Origin: an uncultured Bacillota bacterium
Lineage (GTDB): Bacteria > Bacillota_I > Bacilli_A > RF39 > UBA660
Length of the DNA stretch: 52,067 nt
Direction: 5' to 3'
NCBI GenBank assembly: GCA_945867665.1
Contig: CAMBIR010000009.1
Span: 1 to 52,067 of the forward strand
Position numbers and translations under genes: made by a program. A model generated the notes under the pieces. That model was given only the letters and a program-made list of their open reading frames with translations. It did not search any database and was not told the origin of the DNA. This document shows, piece by piece, positions 20,601 to 29,128 of this stretch (the stretch's first letter is position 1; each line of letters opens with the position of its first letter).

Positions 20601-21314
20601 TTCATAAATTTCAATTAAGGCTTCATCTGTATTTTTGGTTGTATCTTTTTCGATTGTATTTTTTAAATAAGTATTATTATCAAATACGGATAAAATCTCT
20701 TCATCGCTAGAAAGTCCAAATGCTCTTAAAAGGGTTGTGACTGGTACTTTTCTAGTTCTATCAATTCTAACATAGATGACATCTTTAGCATCTGTTTCGT
20801 ACTCCAACCATGTTCCTCTTGTTGGAATAACTTTTGCTGCATATACAGGTTTTCCGTTTTTGTCTAATTCTTTAGAGTAATATACACTAGGTGATCTTAC
20901 TAATTGAGAGACAATTACTCTTTCTGCACCATTAATGATAAACGTTCCGCTATCAGTCATCAATGGCATGTCTCCTAAAAATATTTCTTGCTCTTTTACT
21001 TCACCAGTTTCGTTGTTAAATAATCTTGTTTGTACTTTTAAAGGAGATGCATAAGTAATTTGTCTATCCTTGCATTCTTTTAAAGAATATCTTGGTGTAT
21101 CAAATTCATAATCACCAAATTCTAGCGATAAACTTCCTGAAAAACTTTCGATTGGAAATAAATCTTCGAATACTTCTTTAATTCCTTCTTTTACGAACCA
21201 TTGGTATGATTCCTTTTGAATTTGTAGTAAATTATCAAGTTCTAATGAGTTTTTGATCATAGAGAAATTTCTTCTTTGTCTATAATCGCCGCTTTGCTTT
21301 AATTTATAAGCCAT
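17631..21314 (-). CDS. rpoB: RNA polymerase beta subunit, with a long acidic C-terminal tail
   Basis: 1227 residues. The rifampicin-binding region is readable ([16 protein letters not shown], then [20 protein letters not shown]) with the residues usually linked to sensitivity (Asp of FMDQ, His of THK, Ser of RLSAL) intact. [17 protein letters not shown] near the C-terminus is canonical. After [18 protein letters not shown] the chain runs on for about 80 residues made largely of Glu and Asp, with Asn, Ser and Phe. Firmicute RpoB often ends in a short acidic tail, but this one is long. Its own promoter lies at 21382-21410, separated from the upstream genes by a hairpin. Confidence 0.99.
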   Translation of the reverse strand: MAYKLKQSGDYRQRRNFSMIKNSLELDNLLQIQKESYQWFVKEGIKEVFEDLFPIESFSGSLSLEFGDYEFDTPRYSLKECKDRQITYASPLKVQTRLFNNETGEVKEQEIFLGDMPLMTDSGTFIINGAERVIVSQLVRSPSVYYSKELDKNGKPVYAAKVIPTRGTWLEYETDAKDVIYVRIDRTRKVPVTTLLRAFGLSSDEEILSVFDNNTYLKNTIEKDTTKNTDEALIEIYEKLRPGEPTTLDSSKNQLITRFFDNFRYDLAKVGRYKFNKRLNITDRLLNNTLAQDIIVDGETIFTEGTKITKEVYSKLQEILKNGYGREEVKVNEELDNHNIVQVLYVHPEKFPDKKVKLMGNDQTLDTRTLTISDVYASISYYLNLLDGVGHDDEIDHLGNRRVRQVGELLQNQLKIGLSRMERVVRERMTTQDIETVTPKTLINIRPVTAVIKEFFGSSQLSQFMDQVNPIAELTHKRRLSALGPGGLSRDRAGMEVRDVNPSHYGRICPIESPEGQNIGLITSLASYAKIDEYGFIQTPYRKVENKKLTDKVEYLTANEEQDFYISQATVNVNDDMEITDATVAGRFNGENVIIPAEQVDYIDVSPQQVVSVTTSLIPFLEHDDATRALMGANMQRQALPLLTTEAPYVGTGVEYVAARDSGAVVVSKADGVVDYVDAKKIIVKNAKGTDTYELSTFERSNQGETANHRPIVRKGDKIRRGQIIADGPSTDKGELALGKNMTIAFMTFNGYNFEDAVIMNERLVKEDVYTSLHIEDYETQCRDTKLGPEEITRDIPNVSEDARKNLDENGIIKIGTEVKEGDILVGKVTPKGMADLTSEEKLLHAIFGEKTREVRNSSLTVPHGGEGIVHDVKVYTKEDNEDLPSGVSKVVRVYIIQKRKIQVGDKMSGRHGNKGVISLILPSEDMPYLPDGTPIDIMLNPQGVPSRMNIGQILELHMGMACKKLGVHVATPVLDGASTEDVKAMMKEAGMDEDGKTVLYDGRTGEPFDHRISVGVMYFVKLHHMVDDKLHARSTGPYSLVTQQPLGGKAQFGGQRFGEMEIWALEAYGASHVLQEILTYKSDDVVGRVKVYESIVKGTPLPNPGIPEAFRVLIKEFQALGLNISVIDNNDEVVGFKELEMIDDEEEDDTPFIEEVKDNKNTPSIENELESEDSLEDEFEDVEDEEESFDEEENNEDEDYEELEEVETDFDEDIENNLDEKIGGEF

Positions 21315-21381
21315 TTTTTCACCCCTATGCCTTTATTTTCTCGCTCTTCCACGTCAAAAAAAGATGCGTTTCCAATATATA

Positions 21382-21410
21382 ATGTTAGCATCTCTCTTTC
21401 GAAAAGTCAA
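21382..21410 (-). promoter_or_regulatory. rpoBC promoter
   Basis: TTGACT (21405-21410) and TAACAT (21382-21387) on the minus strand with 17 bases between, giving rpoBC transcription independent of rplJL. Confidence 0.65.
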
Positions 21411-21441
21411 TGGAAAAGTTCAATTAAATTAAACTTTTCCA
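21411..21441 (-). terminator. hairpin between the DUF1292 gene and rpoB
   Basis: TGGAAAAGTT (21411-21420) and AACTTTTCCA (21432-21441) form a perfect 10-bp stem with an 11-base loop, abutting the rpoB -35 box. The following minus-strand bases (TTGACTTTTC) are only moderately T-rich, so it may attenuate rather than fully terminate. Confidence 0.55.
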
Positions 21442-21459
21442 CCAATTTGTTGAAAACTT

Positions 21460-21732
21460 TTAATTGTCTCTTTCTTCTATTCCTTCTCTTAGTAATTTTA
21501 GAAATTCTTTCGCTAATGTTGGGGCTAATTCTTCTTCAATATCTTGAATAACTGTTTCGTTATTTTCTTTAATCAATTCAACAATTTTGATATTTTCCAT
21601 ATCTGGTTCTTCTTCTTCATCAACAGGGGCTAATAAACAATATTTTTTTTCGTTTTTATTTATCATTTTTAATGCTGTATATTCTGTATCATCTTCTAGG
21701 GTAATAACATCATATAATTCTATTTCTTTCAT
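21460..21732 (-). CDS. DUF1292 family protein
   Basis: 90 residues, highly acidic. The pattern IELYDVITLEDDTEYTAL followed by KYCLLAPVDEEE matches DUF1292 proteins, small Firmicute proteins of unknown function. The ATG overlaps the stop of the upstream coiled-coil gene (ATGA), so the two are co-translated. In many Firmicutes DUF1292 genes sit near ruvX or mnmA-type genes, so the position beside rpoB is unusual. Confidence 0.75.
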   Translation of the reverse strand: MKEIELYDVITLEDDTEYTALKMINKNEKKYCLLAPVDEEEEPDMENIKIVELIKENNETVIQDIEEELAPTLAKEFLKLLREGIEERDN

Positions 21733-24221
21733 CTTGACATTCCTTTCCCATTATTTATACTTACATCATTTATATTGTACCATCCTTCAGCAGATGATTT
21801 GATTTCTTCTGGGGTTAATGTTGTACTTCCATCATAGTTTTGAAGATACTTTTCTTTGTTGGCAGTTAAAATACTTACCATTTCTCCACCTTCGTTTAAT
21901 AATTCATCTATTTTTTGATTGGCATCTGGATTATAGGCATAAATAACATTCATTCCATCATCATTAACAATTCCCGTCCCGATTACAACTCTTTTAGGTT
22001 CTGTTCCATAATATGATGTTTGGTTGTTTTCGTTGTAATATGCGTCATATTCGTCATCATGAATATTGCCATCTACTGTTACTTCACTACCAATATGAAT
22101 TGATGTATTGTCATTATATTCTGATGGAGCAATTTCACTAGTATTATTTAAATAAATAATACCATCATCTAAATTATTGGTTTCAGTATCAGTATTAACC
22201 ACATCATATTGATTTGTGTACTGAGAAATTTCCTCTTCTGTTTCAGAAGACTTTTCTGTAATTGGTTCTACATTCACACCTACGTCCATTGTTTGAATAT
22301 CTTTTTTAGACTCAAGTTCTGTATTGACTTGACTTTGTGCTTCTGAATAAGATTCTGTCTTTTTTTCTGCTGTCTCTTGTTCTACAGGAGAAACATCGTA
22401 ATTATTTTCTGTTGAAGTTGTAGATTTATAAGTAATAATTCCATTTTCATTATCTGTTTGGTCAACTACTTCGTTACGTTGTTTAGTATCTTTTTTATCC
22501 ATAGAGCAACTATTGGCTCCTGCAGCAATCAACACCAATGTTACGGCTAAAGCAGAAATTTTAACGACTGTCTTTTTGGCAATATTCTTAATAGACTTAC
22601 GAACATTTTTAATTTTAAATTTCTTTTTTGATTTTTTCTCTTCCTTTGGCTTTTTGGCATTTAAATCAGTATCTTTATTCTCACCTTTTTTAGAATCAAC
22701 ATTATCAAGGGGGCTTTCTATCACTTCAGGCAACTCTTTTTCAGGAATACTATTTTCAACATTATTCTTTGGTTCTTTTTTCTTTGGCTCATCTGGTGTT
22801 TCAGAGATATTCTCATCTTTTGAATCGCTCTTTTCGTTAATGTCATCTTTTAAATTATCTTCACTAGTAGTTGAGGAAGTATTTACTGTTTGAGATGTTT
22901 CCGTATTGTCGTATGCGTTATTGATTGCTCCCATAAGTTTGTTTTGCATGTTATCTAACTTTTTCTTATTTATTATTTTTTGCACTTCATCTAACTTTTG
23001 TTCCAAATTTTCTACATAACTTTTTAATGTAGGATCGTTTAAATTAGATTTTTCTCTATAAAATTGGATATCACTTTGATATTTATCTTTCAATCTTAGC
23101 AATTCTTCAAGAGGTTTTTCATTCAATAACTTGGCAGGACCATCTATTATAGTTCTTGATTTTTTATCATCAAGTTTAGAATCAAAATCATCATCTTTGT
23201 CTTCTTCGTCAAAGTATTCTTCCTCTTCTTCATTTTTGGAAATAGGCGAGTTCTCTTGGATTTTTTGGGTTAATTTTGGTGCATCTAATTCAACCATATT
23301 TTCTGTACTTTTATTTTTTTCATTTTCTTTTGTTGCTTCAACTATGTTGTCAGCGACTTTATCAATAATTTCTTCATTAGTAATAATTGAATCCGATTGC
23401 ACTTTTATAGATTCCATACTTTTTATAAGATTTTTAGGGATAAATCTTTTATTCCTATCAATTTCATTTTGGAGAAAAATTCTATCTTTTTCCATTTCTT
23501 TACTATCTTGTTCATCTCTTGCAATAGTGTTTTCTATCTCAGATAATCTTTCTTTATCATTCAAAATAATTTCATAGCAATTAATAATTTGACGATTCCT
23601 TAATAATTTTCCTCTTTCTCTTCTAATATGTTTCTTTAGAGAATTTAATTCTTTGATGTACTCAGCATTAGAAATAGTATTTTTTGATTTTTCTAATTTT
23701 TCAATTTCTTCATCTAAATGTTTTAATTCATTTTGAATTACTAATGTATCATTTTGATAATCTTCAATTTGAACAATTTTTTCTTCTTCTATAGCATCTA
23801 CTTCAACCTTATCTTCATTTTTCAAAACTTTTTTTGAAAATGTTTCTTTTAATTCTTTTGGTAAAAGTTCAAGATTCTGATTTAGTAATTCTTCTAGCCT
23901 TTTTATATCAGTTTCTATTTCTTTTTTCTCTTCTGTACTATGAATTTCAATTTTGCCTATTTTTTCTATACTTTCTTGATATATTTTTACCATTTTATAT
24001 GCTTTGATAGTATGTTCTAAATTGTCTTTTTGTGCTTGAAGTCTATTTTGATAATCTATCGCTTGATTTTCTTCTTTTTTCCATGTTGTATCATATTCAT
24101 ATTTACTTACTTTTCCTTTTTCTATTTCTAATTGATTTAAAGTATGTGCAATGCTTTGTAAATTCTTTTCTGTTTCCGCTAACTCTTTTTGGTATTTTTC
24201 TAATAATTTATCTGTATTCAT
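21729..24221 (-). CDS. large single-pass membrane protein with a coiled-coil cytoplasmic region
   Basis: 830 residues, no named family recognised. Residues 1-270 are Glu/Lys/Gln-rich heptad-like helices (LLEKYQKELAETEKNLQ; LDEEIEKLEKSKNT), then a long acidic and Ser/Asn-rich linker to about 530. A basic stretch (KKSKKKFKIKNVRKSIKN) precedes one membrane helix at about 553-570 (SALAVTLVLIAAGAN), and by the positive-inside rule the N-terminus is cytoplasmic. About 260 residues follow outside, low in complexity at first and then a small folded end (RVVIGTGIVNDDGMNVIYAY). The start at 24221 is preferred because AGAGGTGA precedes it and the promoter -10 overlaps the longer frame. It is co-transcribed with the DUF1292 gene. 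Confidence 0.7.
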   Translation of the reverse strand: MNTDKLLEKYQKELAETEKNLQSIAHTLNQLEIEKGKVSKYEYDTTWKKEENQAIDYQNRLQAQKDNLEHTIKAYKMVKIYQESIEKIGKIEIHSTEEKKEIETDIKRLEELLNQNLELLPKELKETFSKKVLKNEDKVEVDAIEEEKIVQIEDYQNDTLVIQNELKHLDEEIEKLEKSKNTISNAEYIKELNSLKKHIRRERGKLLRNRQIINCYEIILNDKERLSEIENTIARDEQDSKEMEKDRIFLQNEIDRNKRFIPKNLIKSMESIKVQSDSIITNEEIIDKVADNIVEATKENEKNKSTENMVELDAPKLTQKIQENSPISKNEEEEEYFDEEDKDDDFDSKLDDKKSRTIIDGPAKLLNEKPLEELLRLKDKYQSDIQFYREKSNLNDPTLKSYVENLEQKLDEVQKIINKKKLDNMQNKLMGAINNAYDNTETSQTVNTSSTTSEDNLKDDINEKSDSKDENISETPDEPKKKEPKNNVENSIPEKELPEVIESPLDNVDSKKGENKDTDLNAKKPKEEKKSKKKFKIKNVRKSIKNIAKKTVVKISALAVTLVLIAAGANSCSMDKKDTKQRNEVVDQTDNENGIITYKSTTSTENNYDVSPVEQETAEKKTESYSEAQSQVNTELESKKDIQTMDVGVNVEPITEKSSETEEEISQYTNQYDVVNTDTETNNLDDGIIYLNNTSEIAPSEYNDNTSIHIGSEVTVDGNIHDDEYDAYYNENNQTSYYGTEPKRVVIGTGIVNDDGMNVIYAYNPDANQKIDELLNEGGEMVSILTANKEKYLQNYDGSTTLTPEEIKSSAEGWYNINDVSINNGKGMSR

Positions 24222-24241
24222 ACTATTCACCTCTTGATAAG

Positions 24242-24270
24242 ATTTTAACATAAAGTTTAATTTTATTCAA
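24242..24270 (-). promoter_or_regulatory. promoter of the coiled-coil membrane protein gene
   Basis: TTGAAT (24265-24270) and TAAAAT (24242-24247) on the minus strand with a 17-base spacer. A second TTGACA sits at 24307-24312 beside the rplL terminator. Confidence 0.55.
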
Positions 24271-24312
24271 TTATTCTCTTTATGATTTACATGAAGTTTT
24301 TTTGCTTTGTCA

Positions 24313-24340
24313 AAAAAAAGAATCGAGTTACCGATTCATT
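24313..24340 (-). terminator. terminator of rplJL
   Basis: GAATCG (24320-24325) and CGATTC (24332-24337) with a 6-base loop, followed on the minus strand by seven or more T. Confidence 0.75.
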
Positions 24341-24350
24341 CATAAAATTA

Positions 24351-24719
24351 TTATTGTAATTCTACTGAAGCTCCTGCTTCTTCTAATTGAGCTTTTAATG
24401 CGTCTGCTTCTTCTTTTGCTACGCCTTCTTTAATTGCTCCACCGTTGTCAGCAATTTCTTTTGCTTCTTTTAATCCTAAACCAGTTACTTCTTTAATGAT
24501 TTTGATTACTGGTAATTTGTTTGCTCCTGCTGATGTTAACACAACATTAACTTTAGAAGGGCCTGTCTCTTCAGCTGCTGCAACTGGTGCTGCTGCTACT
24601 GCTACTGCGCTTGGATCTACTCCAAATTCCTCCTTCATTGCGTCTACTAATTCTTTAATTTCAAGAATTGTCATTTCTTTTAATGAACTAATAAATTCAT
24701 CTTTTGTTAATTTTGCCAT
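24351..24719 (-). CDS. rplL: 50S ribosomal protein L7/L12
   Basis: 122 residues, normal length. This is the multi-copy stalk protein that recruits translation factors. Seen: the N-terminal dimer domain ([20 protein letters not shown]), the Ala-rich hinge ([14 protein letters not shown]) and the C-terminal domain with [29 protein letters not shown] precedes the ATG. It follows rplJ by 27 bases. Confidence 0.98.
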   Translation of the reverse strand: MAKLTKDEFISSLKEMTILEIKELVDAMKEEFGVDPSAVAVAAAPVAAAEETGPSKVNVVLTSAGANKLPVIKIIKEVTGLGLKEAKEIADNGGAIKEGVAKEEADALKAQLEEAGASVELQ

Positions 24720-24746
24720 TATAAATTCCTCCTTATATTTTTATTA

Positions 24747-25241
24747 TTAATTTTCTTCTTTTTCTTTTGAATATAAATCTAGACAGATAGATAAGTCTCT
24801 TACTGTACCAATTAATCCACCTGCTAACATTGTTAATAGTCCTTCTCTTGATGGGATTGCTGCATAAGAATTTAATTCTTCTACGTTAGCAACTTTTCCT
24901 TCTACTACTCCAGCTTTTAATTCTAGTGCTTCATGATTTTTTGCAAATTCGCTGATAATTTTTACTGGAGCAAGTTCATCACTCGAGAATGAAATTGCTG
25001 TTGGTCCTTCTAGATAACTATCTAGTTCTAAACCGCTATCTGCAATCGCTCTTTTTGCTAAAGTATTTTTATATACTTTATAGTCAGATCCTGATTCTCT
25101 TAAATTTCTTCTTAACTCAGTTACTTCTGATACTTTTAATCCACGAGGGTCAAATAAAACGATTGACTTTGCATTAGCGAATTTTTCTTTGATTTCGTCA
25201 ATAACAACTTGTTTTTGTTCTAGGATTTTAGCATTTGCCAT
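24747..25241 (-). CDS. rplJ: 50S ribosomal protein L10
   Basis: 164 residues. L10 anchors L7/L12 dimers to 23S rRNA and autoregulates its operon through the leader upstream. The N-terminal QKQVVIDEIKEKFANAKSIV, DPRGLKVSEVTELRRNLRES and YKVYKNTLAKRA motifs are typical. AAAGGAG precedes the ATG. Its leader (25245-25390) carries the L10 binding motif and an attenuator. Confidence 0.98.
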   Translation of the reverse strand: MANAKILEQKQVVIDEIKEKFANAKSIVLFDPRGLKVSEVTELRRNLRESGSDYKVYKNTLAKRAIADSGLELDSYLEGPTAISFSSDELAPVKIISEFAKNHEALELKAGVVEGKVANVEELNSYAAIPSREGLLTMLAGGLIGTVRDLSICLDLYSKEKEEN

Positions 25242-25244
25242 CTA

Positions 25245-25390
25245 TAACAACTCCTTTCTGTTCTTTATGCCTAAAAAATCTCTCAGAAGATACTTCCGAG
25301 AGATAAAAAGATTGATTTACTTTATTCCTCGGTAAGATTATTAAACACATCTCGTGTCCTTACTGTCTTGGGCATAAATTTCTGATTACG
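25245..25390 (-). ncRNA. L10 (rplJ) leader with attenuator hairpin
   Basis: The minus-strand RNA contains the kink-turn style core of the ribosomal protein L10 leader: GACAGTAAGGACAC pairing through GTAAG with CTTAC, followed by CCGAGGAAT (about 25327-25375), and the outer GCCCAAGAC / GGCATAAA segments. A terminator-like stem follows (25278-25289 with 25293-25304) with six T after it, immediately upstream of the rplJ ribosome site. L10-L12 binding to such leaders represses the operon. The attenuation step is inferred from the T-tailed stem. Confidence 0.85.
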
Positions 25391-25396
25391 CGTTAT

Positions 25397-25425
25397 ATTA
25401 TATAATACTTAAAATTATTTGTCAA
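25397..25425 (-). promoter_or_regulatory. consensus promoter of rplJL, inside the end of rplA
   Basis: TTGACA (25420-25425) and TATAAT (25397-25402) on the minus strand, 17-base spacer, both perfect. The -35 box overlaps the last codons of rplA. Confidence 0.9.
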
Positions 25426-26110
25426 CACTTGTTAAATCGATTTTTACTCCAGGTCCCATTGTAGATGAGATAGAGATATTTTTAACATAGTTTCCTTTAG
25501 ATGAAGATGGTTTTGACTTAAGTATTACATCGATAAATGCTTTTAAGTTTTCTACTAATTTTGCATCTTCGAAACTAGTTTTTCCGAAAATACCATGAAC
25601 GTTACCATAACTATCTGTTCTATAGTTTACTTTACCTTTTTGTGTTTCTTCTATTGCTTTTACTACATCTGTAGTAACTGTACCTGTTTTAGGGTTAGGC
25701 ATTAATCCTTTAGGTCCTAATAATTTACCAATTTTACCTAATTGAGGCATCATTTCTGGAGTTGCGATGATAACATCAAAGTCAAACCAATTTTCTTTAG
25801 CAATTTTATCGATCATGTCTACATCTCCTACATAATCTGCTCCAGCAGATTGAGCAGCTTTAGCTTGATCTCCTTTTGCTAACACTAAGATTTTTTTTGT
25901 TTTACCAGTTCCGTGTGGTAATACAACAGCGCCTCTTAATTGTTGGTCAGCTTTCTTTACATCTAGGTTTAAGTTCATTGCTACTTCTAGTGTTTCATCA
26001 AATTTAGAATTTGATGTTTTCTTTACTAATGCAACAGCTTCTTCTATAGAATAACTTTTATTTTTATCAACTTGTTCTAAGTTTGCAACGTATCTCTTGC
26101 TCTTTTTCAT
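25415..26110 (-). CDS. rplA: 50S ribosomal protein L1
   Basis: 231 residues, normal length. It builds the L1 stalk at the ribosomal E site. Typical segments are [40 protein letters not shown], and the rRNA-contact region [24 protein letters not shown]. The C-terminal [20 protein letters not shown] is complete. AAAGGAGG precedes the ATG. The rplJ promoter is embedded in its final codons. Confidence 0.98.
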   Translation of the reverse strand: MKKSKRYVANLEQVDKNKSYSIEEAVALVKKTSNSKFDETLEVAMNLNLDVKKADQQLRGAVVLPHGTGKTKKILVLAKGDQAKAAQSAGADYVGDVDMIDKIAKENWFDFDVIIATPEMMPQLGKIGKLLGPKGLMPNPKTGTVTTDVVKAIEETQKGKVNYRTDSYGNVHGIFGKTSFEDAKLVENLKAFIDVILKSKPSSSKGNYVKNISISSTMGPGVKIDLTSVDK

Positions 26111-26188
26111 TTTTTTACCTCCTTTGTGGTTCGTGCGGACTTTAATCCTTCCACTTAATAGGAATTAAATATCCTATTCTAGGAATTA

Positions 26189-26608
26189 TTAATCTTTGAT
26201 TTCGATTCCCATGTTACGAGCAGTTCCTTCTACAATTTTCATTGCAGAGTCAATATCGTAAGCATTTAAATCTGGCATTTTAGTTTCAGCAACTTCTTTT
26301 AATTGGTCACGAGTAATGGTTGCAACAGTTTCTCCTTTTGTTGTTCCTTTTGCAACTTTGGCAACCTTCTTAAGTAAGAATGGTGCTGGTGGAGTTTTTA
26401 ATACTAAGTCAAAGCTTCTATCGTCATAAATAGTAATTTCAACTGGTAATACATCTCCCATTTTGTCTTTTGATAAGTCATTAAATTTTGTACAAAATTC
26501 TTGTAAATTAATTCCTGCAGGTCCTAATACTGTTCCAACTGGTGGAGCAGGTGTAGCGCGTCCAGCAGGGATTTGTAATTTAATTTTCTTCGTAATTTCT
26601 TTTGCCAC
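26189..26608 (-). CDS. rplK: 50S ribosomal protein L11
   Basis: 139 residues. L11 forms part of the GTPase-associated centre. KIKLQIPAGRATPAPPVGTV, GPAGINLQEFCTKFN and the C-terminal rRNA-binding domain are all typical. The start is the GTG at 26608, coding MAKEITKK, because AGGAGG lies 8 bases upstream; a frame opening three codons earlier would overlap that site. The leader (26611-26745) is long and may be structured. rplA follows after 78 bases. Confidence 0.98.
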   Translation of the reverse strand: MAKEITKKIKLQIPAGRATPAPPVGTVLGPAGINLQEFCTKFNDLSKDKMGDVLPVEITIYDDRSFDLVLKTPPAPFLLKKVAKVAKGTTKGETVATITRDQLKEVAETKMPDLNAYDIDSAMKIVEGTARNMGIEIKD

Positions 26609-26610
26609 GA

Positions 26611-26745
26611 AAAACACCTCCTAATTAAATTTGTTATTTTTTCGCGAGTGGTTCAAACGGGTGGAAAAGTTAGATTCGGTAATTGTCCGCCCTCTTCTTT
26701 TTACTTTTCTCTCCTTCCACTTATTAAACCTAATACTTGCTGCGG
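26611..26745 (-). promoter_or_regulatory. possible structured leader of rplKA
   Basis: The minus-strand leader contains GTGGAAGG, which can pair with CTTTTCCAC about 50 bases later, and AGTGG, which can pair instead with CCACT near 26649. GGCGGACAATTACCG lies in the loop between. L11-L1 operons are commonly controlled by L1 binding to their leader; whether this is such a site is inference. Confidence 0.35.
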
Positions 26746-26750
26746 TTATA

Positions 26751-26779
26751 ATCATAACATACTTTTTTTTCATTTTCAA
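26751..26779 (-). promoter_or_regulatory. promoter of rplKA
   Basis: TTGAAA (26774-26779) and TATGAT (26751-26756) on the minus strand with 17 bases between. Confidence 0.75.
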
Positions 26780-26819
26780 CTATTATTTGCTTTTATTTCA
26801 GTAAATACATGCCTTTTTA

Positions 26820-27356
26820 CTAGTCTATGCTAGAGATATCAGCTAAATCTACTTCTACTTTTGTTGCTTGACCAAATAAATCAACATTTACATTTAATTT
26901 TTGGGTTTTCATATCAACGCTTTCGATAGTACCTTCCATATCTTTAAATGGGCCTTCTAGGATACGTACTTTTTTACCTGGCTCTAATTCTTTAGAAGCA
27001 TCAATTCTACTTAATCCCATTTTACCTAGAATATCGTCAACTTCGTTTGGAAGTAATGGAATTGGTTTTGCTCCTTTTCCTGATGAACCAATAAACCCAG
27101 TTACACCTTGGGTATTTCTTACAATATACCATGCTTCATCTGACATTACCATTTCTACTAAAACATAGCCTGGTAACATTTTTTTGACTTTTTCTTTTTT
27201 TACGCCATCTTTTACTTCGACAATTTTTTGTTCAGGAACAACAACGCGATAGATATTTTTATGAAGTTCCATAGAATTAATCATCATTTCTAATTTTTCT
27301 TTTACTTTATATTCATAGCCAGTTACAGTTGTTACAACATACCATTCTTTTTTCAT
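26820..27356 (-). CDS. nusG: transcription termination/antitermination factor NusG
   Basis: 178 residues, normal length. It links RNA polymerase to termination or to translation. The NGN domain opens WYVVTTVTGYEYKVKEKLE and includes the LPGYVLVEMVMSDEAWYIVR segment with GVTGFIGS; the C-terminal KOW domain is seen in GKKVRILEGPFKDMEGTIES. The ATG overlaps the secE stop by one base (TAATG). An insert of a few residues replaces the large insertions seen in some phyla. Confidence 0.97.
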   Translation of the reverse strand: MKKEWYVVTTVTGYEYKVKEKLEMMINSMELHKNIYRVVVPEQKIVEVKDGVKKEKVKKMLPGYVLVEMVMSDEAWYIVRNTQGVTGFIGSSGKGAKPIPLLPNEVDDILGKMGLSRIDASKELEPGKKVRILEGPFKDMEGTIESVDMKTQKLNVNVDLFGQATKVEVDLADISSID

Positions 27357-27547
27357 TATGCATTCACACTCCTTAATAGGGATACTAATAGGTCAATTAC
27401 ATAAAAATATGCACCTAATGCTACCATAAAACTTACTGTTGTTAAGGAGTATTTTACTAAATCTTTGCCATTAGTCCAACGAATACGACTAATTTCTTTT
27501 TTTACTCCTTTGAAGTAATTTTTGATTCCATTGATTATTTTTTTCAT
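27356..27547 (-). CDS. secE: preprotein translocase subunit SecE
   Basis: 63 residues with one membrane helix (about 38-58). The pattern YFKGVKKEISRIRWTNGKDLVKYS before the helix is the SecE signature (K-E-x-x-K/R-I-x-W). SecE clamps SecY in the export channel. GAAGGAG precedes the ATG. The usual upstream rpmG (L33) gene is absent. Confidence 0.95.
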   Translation of the reverse strand: MKKIINGIKNYFKGVKKEISRIRWTNGKDLVKYSLTTVSFMVALGAYFYVIDLLVSLLRSVNA

Positions 27548-27603
27548 TTTCTTTCTCCTTCATTTGTATTTGACTAAAATAAAAACACCTTCGTGTTGGT
27601 ATA

Positions 27604-27632
27604 AATATAGCACTTGTACTTGTTTTTGTCAA
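27604..27632 (-). promoter_or_regulatory. promoter of secE-nusG
   Basis: TTGACA (27627-27632) and TATATT (27604-27609) on the minus strand with 17 bases between. The transcript would begin with a small AACAC-GAAG-GTGTT hairpin (about 27581-27594) followed by TTTATTTT. Confidence 0.8.
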
Positions 27633-27823
27633 TTCATCTATCTTAAATTTAGTAGAAAAATACTTTGTTATTTTTTCTCTATTATATAAGGATAAGAGAT
27701 AGATAAGTATTATTTTTCTTGTATTGGTAATAATATTATCAATCTGGTTAATATTTTGTTCCATTTATTTTTGATAAGAAAAAGTACGTTTATAATGATT
27801 TTATTGATTTAGGAGTTGATAGT

Positions 27824-28159
27824 ATGGAGTTTGGTGAGAAAGTTAGATTGCTTCGACGGAAGCATGATTTATCTCAAGATAGTCTAGCCACAATTTTAAA
27901 AATTAATCGCAATTGTTTATCTAGGATAGAAACAGGAAAGTCTGAACCTTCTTTATCTGTCATTCGGGATATTGCAGAATATTTTAAAGTTGATGTTGCT
28001 AGTTTAATGGATGTGAATGTTGAAAAATTAGATACTAAGGAAAAAATTAAAAGAATTATTGATGGTTGTCAGTATCTTATGGATAATGATTTAGACTTTC
28101 TTATTCGTGTAATTTCTGTAATGAGAGAGGAATATGTAAAACATGGTGAAAATAAGTAG
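27824..28159 (+). CDS. XRE-family transcriptional regulator
   Basis: 111 residues. The N-terminal 65 residues are a Cro/CI helix-turn-helix: EKVRLLRRKHDLSQDSLATI then NRNCLSRIETGKSEPSLSVI, with IAEYFKVDVASLM closing the domain. The C-terminal 45 residues are helical and may mediate dimerisation. AGGAGTTGATAGT precedes the ATG and TATAAT is just upstream. It is monocistronic with a strong terminator. Targets are unknown. Confidence 0.9.
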   Translation: MEFGEKVRLLRRKHDLSQDSLATILKINRNCLSRIETGKSEPSLSVIRDIAEYFKVDVASLMDVNVEKLDTKEKIKRIIDGCQYLMDNDLDFLIRVISVMREEYVKHGENK

Positions 28160-28201
28160 AAGTAAAATTTTGTTTCTATAATTTATGATAATATTTGTTG
28201 G

Positions 28202-28228
28202 CAATACAAGATGTATTGTTTTTTTTTA
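28202..28228 (+). terminator. terminator of the XRE gene
   Basis: CAATACA and TGTATTG form a 7-bp stem with a 3-base loop, followed by nine T. The T run doubles as part of the -35 region for the next gene. Confidence 0.9.
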
Positions 28229-28244
28229 TGTTTTTGATTATAAT
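28216..28244 (+). promoter_or_regulatory. promoter of the methyltransferase-rluA operon
   Basis: TTGTTT (28216-28221) and TATAAT (28239-28244) with 17 bases between, 23 bases before the ATG. Confidence 0.6.
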
Positions 28245-28267
28245 CTTTTATAGAAAGAGGGAAATAT

Positions 28268-29128
28268 ATGGAAATTAGTAAGAATTGGCAGGAATATTCG
28301 TGTCTTGCTAGTGGAGATGGAGAGAAAATTGAAAAGTGGGGGAATGTGATATTAAGAAGACCTGACCCACAAATTATTTGGAAGAAATCAAATGATAGCC
28401 TCTGGAATAGATGGGATGGATGGTATCACAGAAGTAATAAAGGAGGAGGAAATTGGGAATTTAAGAAAACTCTTCCTTCGGAATGGAAAATTCATTACCG
28501 TGATTTGACTTTTAAGGTTAGTCCTACTAATTTTAAGCATACTGGTATTTTTCCTGAGCAAGCTGTAAATTGGGACTATGTTATGGATAAAATCAAAAAA
28601 GAAAATAGAGAAGAGTTTAGAGTTTTGAATCTTTTTGCTTATACTGGTTGTGCGACAATGGCAGCATCATTTGCGGGAGCTAGTGAGGTAGTTCATGTTG
28701 ATGCTTCAAAAGGAATGATTGAATGGGCTAAGGAAAATATGCATTTGTGCGGTCTTGACGATCATAAAATTCGTTTTATTGTAGATGATGTAATTAAATT
28801 TTTGGAAAGAGAAAAGAGAAGGGGAAGAACATATCATGGAATTATTATGGATCCTCCTAGTTATGGAAGAGGGCCAAAAGGAGAAGTATGGAGACTAGAG
28901 GATAATTTACAGGAATTACTTGACAAAGTAAAAGATGTGTTAGATGTTGATTTTTCATTTCTACTGATTAATTCTTATACAACTGGTGTTTCTCCAACTT
29001 CTTTAGAAAATATTTTAAAGACTACTTTTCGTGATGAAAATATTGATACGGGAGAAATAGGATTACCAATTGTTGAAAATGATTTGGTACTTCCTTGTGG
29101 AATATATGGCAGAATTACAAAAGATTAA
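28268..29128 (+). CDS. SAM-dependent methyltransferase (RlmI/RlmK-like fold)
   Basis: 286 residues. The class I methyltransferase core begins with VLNLFAYTGCATMAASFAGA (SAM-binding loop), VVHVDASKGMIEWAKENMHL, and the catalytic-loop motif IIMDPPSYGRGPKG, as in rRNA m5C and related methyltransferases of the PF10672 type. The N-terminal 85 residues contain the FKVSPTNFKHTGIFPEQAVNWD segment typical of this group. The target is probably RNA but is not established. RNA-modification genes pair here: an RluA pseudouridine synthase starts 23 bases before its end. Confidence 0.85.
   Translation: MEISKNWQEYSCLASGDGEKIEKWGNVILRRPDPQIIWKKSNDSLWNRWDGWYHRSNKGGGNWEFKKTLPSEWKIHYRDLTFKVSPTNFKHTGIFPEQAVNWDYVMDKIKKENREEFRVLNLFAYTGCATMAASFAGASEVVHVDASKGMIEWAKENMHLCGLDDHKIRFIVDDVIKFLEREKRRGRTYHGIIMDPPSYGRGPKGEVWRLEDNLQELLDKVKDVLDVDFSFLLINSYTTGVSPTSLENILKTTFRDENIDTGEIGLPIVENDLVLPCGIYGRITKD

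Noticed and set aside
27489..27764. 91-aa frame overlapping secE
   Set aside because: It runs through the secE promoter and leader and overlaps secE in another frame; no family resemblance.
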